This document shows positions 51,301-61,000 of a stretch of DNA of 64,000 nucleotides, piece after piece (the stretch's first letter is position 1; every line of letters begins with the position of its first letter). This DNA is from Luidia sarsii (Eukaryota > Echinodermata > Asteroidea > Paxillosida > Luidiidae), in assembly GCA_949987565.1 (NCBI GenBank), contig OX465103.1, forward strand, positions 26,080,725 through 26,144,724. The letters run 5' to 3'. A model generated the notes under the pieces. The model was not told where the DNA came from. It did no database searches and worked only from the letters and a program-made list of their open reading frames with translations. The position numbers and the translations under genes are program-made.

Positions 51301-54300
51301 CCAATGGGTTAGGGATGTGGTGAGTTGGGTGGAGTGGGCAGGTTGGGATAGAGTGGGTTGGGTGCCCAGCGGGTTGGGTGGAGTGGGTAGGTTGGGACAG
51401 AGTGGGTTGGGTACCCAGCGGGTTGGGTGCCCAGTGGGTTGGGTGCCCAATGGGTTGGGTGGAGTGGGCAGGTTGGGACAGAGTGGGTTGGGTGCCCAGC
51501 GGGTTGGGATAGAGTGGGTTCGGTGCCCAGCGGGTTGGGTGGAGTGGGCAGGTTGGGACAGAGTGGGTTGGGTGCCCAGTGGGTTGGATGCCCAATGGGT
51601 TGGGTGCCGAATGGGTTGGGGATGTGGTGAGTAGGGTGGAGTCAGTGGGTTGGGACAGAGTGGGCTGGGCGATTGAATTGAATGTTCACTATTGCTGACA
51701 AGAGTCTGTTCAAAATTTGGACAATAATAACAGCGGTGTCTGAATTTGGAATGTCCCAGAGTTGCTTAATTAGCCTTCTGTTGTCAAGAGCTCAACAACG
51801 TGACATGATTCTGCATGAAACCAAATATGAAAATGCATTTCACAGCACTGAGGAGAATCTAACGAATAAAAGAACCTCAACTTACATTTGCTAGCGATCG
51901 GTCTCCCGCCTGTCAAACAAACAAGAAAAAGTAAAACAAAAATTGAAACCTGGCAAAATCGAAAAGTTTTTGTCAAACAAACTGAAGTAGCCTTTACACA
52001 GAAGAAATGCGGTCGTGCATTTACAGGCATGAAACATGTATTTGTTTGGGTCTGTAGTCAATACAATCTAATGCTTTCAAACAGGTATTTTATAAAAAAA
52101 GAAACACCTTGAATTTTGCCAATGTAAGGCTGCTCTTTTTCACAAACCAACAGGCTCTGAGACCGTTTCTTTTCTTTCTTCAAAACAGACAAAGTGCATG
52201 TATTCGGCAACAGCTGCCAATAGGCCCTGATTTCATTGTGTGGTAATTGTTTATGACATGCACGTTATAACTTGAGACCAAGAACTACTTCCAGGAAGAT
52301 AACAGACCAATGCTCAAAACCCAAAGCGAAACTGAAAACCCAATCTTTATGCCCAAAGCCTAAGTCCAAGCCCGAGCCAGAGCCCAAGCCTTAGCCCAAG
52401 CCAGTCCCAAAGCCAGTCCCCAAGCCCGAGCCCAAGCCTGAGCCCAAGCCTGAGCCCAAACCCAAGCCAGTCCCCAAGCCCGAGCCCAAGCCTGAGCCCA
52501 AGCCCGAGCCCAAGCCTGAGCCCAATCCTGAGCCCAAACCCAAGCCAGTCCCCAAGCCTGAGCCCAAGCCTGAGTCCAAACCCAAGCCAGTCCCCAAGCC
52601 TGAGCCCAAGCCTGAGCCCAAGCCTGAGCCCAAGCCTGAGCCCAATCCTGAGCCCAAACCCAAGCCAGTCCCCAAGCCAGTCCCCAAGCCCAAGCCCAAG
52701 CCTGAGCCCAATCCTGAGCCAAAACCCAAGCCCGAGCCCGAGCCCAAGCCTGGCTGAGCCCAAGCCTGAGCCCAAGCCTGAGCCCAAGCCTGAGCCCAAG
52801 CCTGATCCCAAGCCTGATCCCAAGCAAGAGCCCAAGCCTGAGCCCAAGCCTGAGCCCAAGCCCAAGCCACAGCTAGAGCCAGTATCAAAGGCAAAGCCAA
52901 AGCAAAAGGCAAAACCAAAATCAAATGAAAAGCAAAAGTCAAAACCAAAATCAAATGAAAATCAATGCCCAACCAAACTCCACAGCTCAAACCAAAAGTC
53001 CATCTTCAGACAAAGAGACCCAGCCCAAGCCCAAGCCCAGTTTCTTACCAGCAAGGTTGCCGTGACAAAGGTGAGGCAAGGGTTCTCCATCCCCCCATAC
53101 GGGAAGGAAGGTGGAAGGATCAGAAGGTCGTACTGACCCCAGACGTATGGGCCAAGCAGGTCCTCCCCAGCTTGTAACATCTCCTCCGTCTGCCAAAGGA
53201 AAGACATCCAATCCTCCTGTGATACACAGCTCTCATGAACAGAATTATAATGCTTTGCCGTCGGGGTTGTTCACAAGGAGGTGGAGAGGATGGGAGGGAG
53301 AGCGGACAATGAGGTGGAGAGGACGGGAGGGAGAGCGGACAAAGAGGTGGAGAGGGCAGGAGAGAGAGTGGAGGTGGAAGAGAAAGGGGAAATCGGAAAA
53401 GGAGAAATAGTGAGAGGAGAACGGGGAGGTAGGAGGGGTTAGAGAAGGAAGAGGGTGAGGTGGAGGAAAGGGTGGAAGAGAAAAGGGAAGGTAGATGAGG
53501 AGCGATGGGAAGATTGAAGAGAGGTTTGAGAGGAGAGGTTTAGGAGTGGAAGACAGAGGAGGATGAGGAGAAGACAGAGGAGAAGAGTGGGTGGTTGAGG
53601 AGAAGAGGTTGAGGAGGAGAGCGAGGCTTAGGAGGGAGACAGCTGAGGAGAGGAGGCTTGGTAGGAGGAGAAATCAGAGGTTGAGGAGAGAGTGCTGTTT
53701 TCGCAATGGGTTCACGGAATTTCATCTCATTAAAGAAATCAAACAAACAAAGTTGCCTCTTGCCTCTGCAAACTCTGCAGCCCCTTGGTCCACGTACTCC
53801 TTCTCTGACCAGACCCGCGAGCGAGGCCCAATCTTCCTGGAAAGCAATCAACAGACACAAGAAGGACGGACATCAGCCAAGTGGAAGAGAGAAAGTGAAA
53901 GGAAGTGAAAGGAAGTGATGCGGGAAAGTCACAAACAGTGACATAGATACAACATTGGATGCGTGAACAGGATGTGATAACTTTTGATGCGATGGAGCAC
54001 AGGAGTGCGACTTTGATTACTAAAATGGCATCCGGTGCGTACTTCATCAGGATGCGTGTGATCTCGCAAGAGTAGGCTATCTTGCCCGCTTCGCGCAATA
54101 GGATCTTTCATCTATACCTCCCTTCAATGGGTAAGGCCCTCTCAAAAAAAATTCTGAGGGAGAGGGAGAGGGAGAGGGAGAGGGAGAGGGAGAGGGAGAG
54201 GGAGAGGGAGAGGGAGAGGGAGAGGGAGAGGGAGAGGGAGAGGGAGAGGGAGAGGGAGAGGGAGAGGGAGAGGGAGAGGGAGAGGGAGAGGGAGAGGGAG

Positions 54301-54921
54301 AGGGAGAGGGAGAGGGAGAAGGGGAGGGAGAGAGAGAGGGAGAGGGAGAGGGAGAGGGAGAGGGAGAGGGAGAGAGAGAGAGAGAGAGGGAGAGGGAGAG
54401 GGAGAGGGAGAGGGAGAGGGAGAGGGAAAGAGAGAGGGAGAGAGGGAGAGGGAGAGGGAGAGGGAGAGGGAGAGGGAGAGGGAGAGGGAGAGGCAGAGGG
54501 AGAGGGAGAGGGAGAGGGAGAGGGAGAGGCAGAGGGAGAGGGAGAGGCAGAGGGAGAGGGAGAGGCAGAGGGAGAGGGAGAGGGAGAGGGAGAGGGAGAG
54601 GGAGAGGGAGAGGGAGAGGGAGAGGGAGAGAGGGAGAGGGAGAGGGAGAGGGAGAGGGAGAGGGAGAGGGAGAGGGAGAGGGAGAGGGAGAGGGAGAGGG
54701 AGAGGGAGAGGGAGAGGGAGAGGGAGAAAGAGAGGGAGAGGGAGAGGGAGAGGGAGAGGGAGAGGGAGAGGGAGAGGGAGAGGGAGAGGGAGAGGGAGAG
54801 GGAGAGGGAGAGGGAGAGGGAGAGGGAGAGGGAGAGGGAGAGGGAGAGGGAGAGGGAGAGGGAGAGGGAGAGAGAGAGGGAGAGGGAGAGGGAGAGGGAG
54901 AGGGAGAGGGAGAGGGAGAGA

Positions 54922-55008
<87 letters not shown>

Positions 55009-58000
55009 GGGGGTGAAGCCTCACCTGCTCTCCAGGAGTCCCACGACGATGGCGATGAGGTAGCTGGGGATGGGGACAGGCTGCTGGAAGAGGAAGGTCT
55101 TCTTGGAGGGATCCGCCAGGCAGGGCTCCTCCCCGAGTCTCTCGGCCGACATCAGAGCCACCAGCTCCCTGGGCACGCTCACCTGTGGATACACGTTTTG
55201 TAAAAATAATGAGCACCGAGTCCCGAGTCCTAGCCCCGAGTCCCAGAGTCACCCGCAAGTCATCTATAAATCTAATACTGTATTGGAAACACACTTCTCA
55301 ATTTTGGACTTTTTTTAGTCTGAAATTACACGTGTACATTTACTAGTACAGTGGAACGTCACTATAACAAACCATTTTTCGGTATCTAAAATTTAGTGGG
55401 CCTGACGTTTCGATCCTAGCAGGACCTTTCTCAAAGGCAGAGAAAGGTCTTTGAGAAAGGTCCTGCTAGGATCGAAACGCCAGGCCCACTAAATTTTAGA
55501 TTTACATTTTGGTAATTTTAGTCAGTAAGCAGTTTGCAACATTTGTGTATATCACCTTAAATTTTTCGGTATAGCGGTCGTTCGTTATAGCAGTTGCGGC
55601 CAAATATCTTTTACACAAAAACAAAAATCGAGAGCCAAAGGGCATGTTCATTATAGGCGAATGTTCGGTATATAGGCATTCGTTATAGTGATGTTCCACT
55701 GTAAAAGGCCTATGGGACTGAAGCATACAGTATGTTGCCTGTATACTGCCCGTAAAGATTTTGTTTCTTAAGGTATTCTAGATAATTTTTTAGAGGTTTA
55801 TTTAAGACCGATAAACTTACCTTGGCTTGGTATGGTGCCTTGACTCCCGGTGTGTCTTGACATGGGACCATGCTGCGTGCGTGTATGGCCTGCTCCCCAC
55901 CCCCGACAGACGAGACAGACAGACAGACAGGCAAACAAACAAGCAAACAAATGACAAGCATTACTGATACGGGCTAAACCATCTCATATTCTCATGCATT
56001 TCTCACTCTGAAGCAAGTTCAAGTGTCCAAATAAAAATGAAAACTATCAAAACAATTTGGAGGGCCTGTCATTTGGATCCTAGCAGGACCTTTCTCCGTG
56101 ATCCTGCTAGAATTGGCTGAGAACATGTCCTGCTATGATCAAAAGTCAAAACATCAGACCCTTCAAATTATTGATGTATGTACCATTTACATTCCAATTT
56201 TTTGTAATTGGTTGTTGTACAGTGTGTGCTGACTTCAGTTGGGTATTAATGCTTACAGGGCTCAACCTTAGCACTAGCCCGGCGGTCATTGTCTAGTAAA
56301 ACAGCCGCGGGCTAGTAAAATGACCCACTTTGCTAGCCCGGCGGACTAGTAAAAAGTAGACAGCGGTGTGGCGGAAAAAATAGATGCAGGCGGGGATGAG
56401 AAAGTAGAAACTAATAATTTGTTTCACTTGACCTGATAGCCTTGTTTTAAATTCAATATTAATTTTACAGGGCTAGTAAAACTTGCTGCGGGCTAGCAAA
56501 AAACTGAATTTACTAGCCCGGTGGGTAAGTAAACAAAAACCTTAAGTGCGAGGCCTGGCTTATAATTATGGACACATATGCTGCTCTTGTGCGAATAATT
56601 ATTCTTAAACCCCTACACATCATTTGCACAAATCAAAATTTTGACGTGACAAATTTTGTTAAAGTAACTTACTCAAGTGAAAGTAAATACCAGTATCAGA
56701 CATGTAGTGGAATTTTAGTGCTTGAAATGCTGCCATTTTGTAAGTGGAATTTTGTATGCATTTCCAAAGGTCGTTTTAAAACGACTTTTGGAGAAAAAAA
56801 AACATGTTTACCAGTCTTAAAGCCCCCATTTGCACGAATCCAACATGGTCCATTCGCAATGTTTTGAATGTTTAGAGATTTAATCGCAATATTCCTGTTC
56901 AAACGCACGGTAAACGCGCTAGTGAAAATTCTGCTCGGTACATTTTACAATGCTGGAAGCTAAACACAGTTTGATGAAAACAATGACCCAGTTTTTCACC
57001 AATTTCTCGCAACATGGTTGACAGATTCACAGGAAAATTCACAGGTGCGTTATTTCATGCACACGCTGGATTAGACAGAGTATGGACGCGTTTCTGAGAG
57101 CTTTACCAATGGTGTGCGGGGGCTTTAAGATTTGAAGCTTTGCACCATGGAAATACATGTCTCAGAGTCCTGAGGATTGGGCAGGGTACACACTACCCAA
57201 AGCGTTGAGTTACCGGCTCTTTAAGGAGCCGAACTCCATCTCTTAGAGGATGATGTACATGGTGCAAACCATTGCAAACCTACTTGGAATAACGTTGTTG
57301 AAGTCGCTTTTGGGGGCTTTCTCTGGTCGTGTCTTTGCACAACCGATTGCGGCACTTACCTGACACTGACTAAACAGATAGGGGTGCTCCTTGCCTGCAG
57401 TCTGCGATGGCTGCAGCCACTGAAGAGCTGAGGCGCCAGACGTTGTCTCATAATCGATTTTGATCTTCAATTCTGCTCCTCTGAACACCACCCCCCCCCC
57501 AAACAAAAAAAAGGTGAAATTTCTTTTCAAGATTATTTTTTCACAAAAAATACTGATTCATTCCGCAGTAAAGTCTCATATGTGAACTAAGATGGCAAAA
57601 AGAGGCATCTACTCCAAAAGTCCGTTTTGAGTCCGTTTTGAGTAAGACTGGTATAGCTTACAGCCAGGCCCTCAGATTGAGGCGTATATGTTCCAATGAG
57701 TCTGACTTTCGCCGCCATACACGTGTATTGGCCAGTAACTTGGTTGCTAGAGGCTATAGTTCTCGCCAAGTGAAGAACTCCATTGCTAAAGTCTATTCCA
57801 TTCCCAGAAGTTCGGCACTAAAACAAAAGCCACCAGGTCCCAAGGACAAGCCCAAGGTTCCCTTAGTTACTTCCTACCACCCCTCTCTTCCTCCTCTCAG
57901 GAAGATAACTAAGGAAAACCACCATATTCTCCACACTTCGGATCGTCTGGCTGAAGCCATTCCTGATTCGCCTGTTTTGGCTTTCAGGCGCCCCCGTAAC

Positions 58001-61000
58001 CTGCGTGACTTAATTGTCCGAGCAGAGGTTCCCCCTTTGGACTCTTCACCTCCAGCCAAATTTGGTACATTTAAGTGTACCTCGAAATGCATTGTTTGCA
58101 AGACACATGTCAAGGAAATAGACTCTTTCAATGGACATTCTTCTGGAACTACCCACACGACCTATGGCTCTATCACGTGCACTACCTCAAACATCATATA
58201 CCTCATCTTTGTAGAGTTTGTAATATTCAGTATGTTGGCGAGACCAAAAACACCCTCAAAAAACGAATCTAAGGCCATAGGTCTACTATCAAAACTGGTA
58301 AAATGGACACCCCTGTTGGGTATCACTTCAATCTCCCTGATCATTCGATATCAGATATGAGTGTACTGGGCATAGAATCACTTGGTCACCGTAATAATGC
58401 TGTCCGTCTTAGCCGTGAGAAAATGTGGATGAAGCGTCTTCGGACTATTCAACCACATGGTCTCAACATCCAGGAGGGTAATGACTAACACCATGCAGCT
58501 TTCTGATAATCCTTCTTTTGTGTTCAGTCCTTCACACTTCTCTCTTTGATCTTTCCCCCTATTGTCACTAATCCCTACCCCACTCCTTGCCCTTCTCTTT
58601 GATCTTTCACCCTCCTCTCATTAATCCCTACACTACCCCCTGCCCTTCCCTTTGATCTCTCCCTACCAGCTTCACTCTTTGTCCTTTGTTTCTCATCCGT
58701 GTCCTATTCACTCTCCCCCCTTCCTTCGTGTACATGTATCTGTTTTGTCCTTGTCACTCTGCCTTTGAGAAAGGTCCTGCTAGGATCGAAACGTCAGGCC
58801 CACTAAATTTTAGATTTACATTTTGGTAATTTTAGTCAGTAAGCAGTTTGCAACATTTTTGTATATCACCTTGAGTAAATGACGACGAAAGTCAAAGTAT
58901 CGTCAAAATGCATGTCAAAGTCAATTTCAATTTTCTTGGATTTTCGGAACGTATTTAAGAGAATCATTTGTCCGAAGGAATTTTTCAACAAATGTACATG
59001 TAAAAAATGAAAAATCGTGGAATTTGTAAATTTGTGTGTTTGTATATACGCTGCAATCCCTGTCAGCACACTGTGTGCATGACCTCAAACTTTACAGCTG
59101 TTTTTCTCGAAAAGTGGTTTCCGTGACAGCATGTTGCCTCATCATATTTCTCGCAGGACCTTTCTCAGACACCTTTGAGCAAAGGGCCTTTTTCAAGGAA
59201 AAAAAATGTAGGGTCAGCTATAACACTGCTTAATATTACAAGTGTACTGTTATCAAGTGAACTTGGGGCAAACCTGTCTTGAAGTACAGTACATTCTAAA
59301 TGCAAACTCATATTATTGCATACATGGTAAACTTAGGCAAACCTTTCTTGAAGTACAGTACATTCTTGACACAAAATCATATTATTGCATATATCTACAT
59401 ACTGTATGATGGTAAGTACAGTAATATCAACTTACAGTATTTAACCAAAAACAGACAGGTAACATGATATTCAGCTTCCAGTAGAGACTGAAGTTCACTG
59501 AACGACAATAAGACTCCGAGGCAAAACATCAGGTCTTAGTAGATTCCCCTGTGGCACTAGAGTAAACATACTTTTTCAATCTTACAGATTTAGGATTAGG
59601 ATGTGTGAGGATGAAGGAAGGTACATGTAGGCCTATCATATTACTTTTGTACTAGTAACTACTGTACATGTACACTTAGACAGGCAACCGGCAACAAGCT
59701 GACAAGATGTATCACTTCTAGTTCCAGCAGACAGCAGAGACTTACTGTACACTGTAAGTTCACTGAACGACTGCGTATACTGTGCAGTCATGACAGGCTA
59801 CAATGTACATTATTATTGCAACAACAGGTCTGAACTGCATCTAAATTCCCCTGTGGCATTAATGTAAAGCCCTTTGTTTACGTAGATGATCAATGCCCAC
59901 AGAGAGAATTTATCCAAATTCTTAGTCAAAAGACCGGTCTTACTGACGTCACGTTGCTACTAGAAACAGCGAGATCCGCCATCTTGGAGTACACACATAC
60001 GCTTTCGCTCACACGTTTGTGTTCGTTTAACATTACGTTAGTCATCGAGGCGAATTCGAATGCTGCACGGACGGCTTATTACAGTTCTCTCGATGGGAAT
60101 TCCAAGGCCCGGTATGATGACATTCTCGGCTTTATTGCTGGAATAGATCCATACACAATTAACCCGCGACAACTATTTCGTCCGTCTTTTTAGCAAATAT
60201 GTACGAGTTGCGTCACCTTCTCTTGTCAGTACAGCGGGTAAACGATAAAAAGATTTCTTATCACGACCCCCCCCCTGCTTCCACAGCCAAGGACAGCGCA
60301 AAAGTTCATCATCTTTCGACAAACAAGTACCTCCAATCCATGGTACAACCACGGAGGAATAAAAAGAGATTCCTCCATGGCACAACTAGTAATTAATACT
60401 AAGTAGCAGTAGTAGTAGTAGTACAACTACGAAGAGTTCAAAAGTTGTTTGTATGCACAGCTGACTTAGTAACGGTGGTGACGTGCTCATGTGTGTAATC
60501 CAAGATGGCCAATAAACAAACCCGTGACGTAATCAAAGACGGGTCTATACCGTGACAAGCCAGACAGGGAATGGCAGTGTGGTTAACAGCACAGCCATGC
60601 TGCCACTTTCAGCACACACAATGGGAGGAGATACATGTATACGCCATTAGACAGGTCCGAAACAAACTGAAAAAGCCAGCAATAAACTGCATGAAGTACA
60701 CAACTTCAAACAAGAAAACTTTGACTGGACTGGGACTCAAAACCTAGAACTCTGGATTAATGTACTGTACCAGCGCTCTTACATGTACATGTACAATTGT
60801 ACATGTACATGTACCATCTGAGCTACTGTACATGTACAATGTACACACGTGTATCATTGCCCTTAGATGGTGGCCTTCCCAAATAATCAAGTACCGGTAG
60901 TCTTTGCCGGGGTGGGGGTGCAAGTCAGCAGTCAGAACTCAGACTTCAAACCTGGCAAAGGAATATAATTTGACAGAACATGTACATGAACCTGAGACCT

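Noticed and set aside
49563..51595. Up to 499-residue Thr/Pro/His-rich frame
   Set aside because: Product of a minisatellite unit lacking stops. It lies inside an LTA4H intron and shows no codon or domain signal.
54077..55294. 405-residue Ser/Pro/Leu frame and 373-residue Arg/Glu frame
   Set aside because: Both are translations of (GGGAGA)n. Only the exon d segment (55025-55182) is coding.
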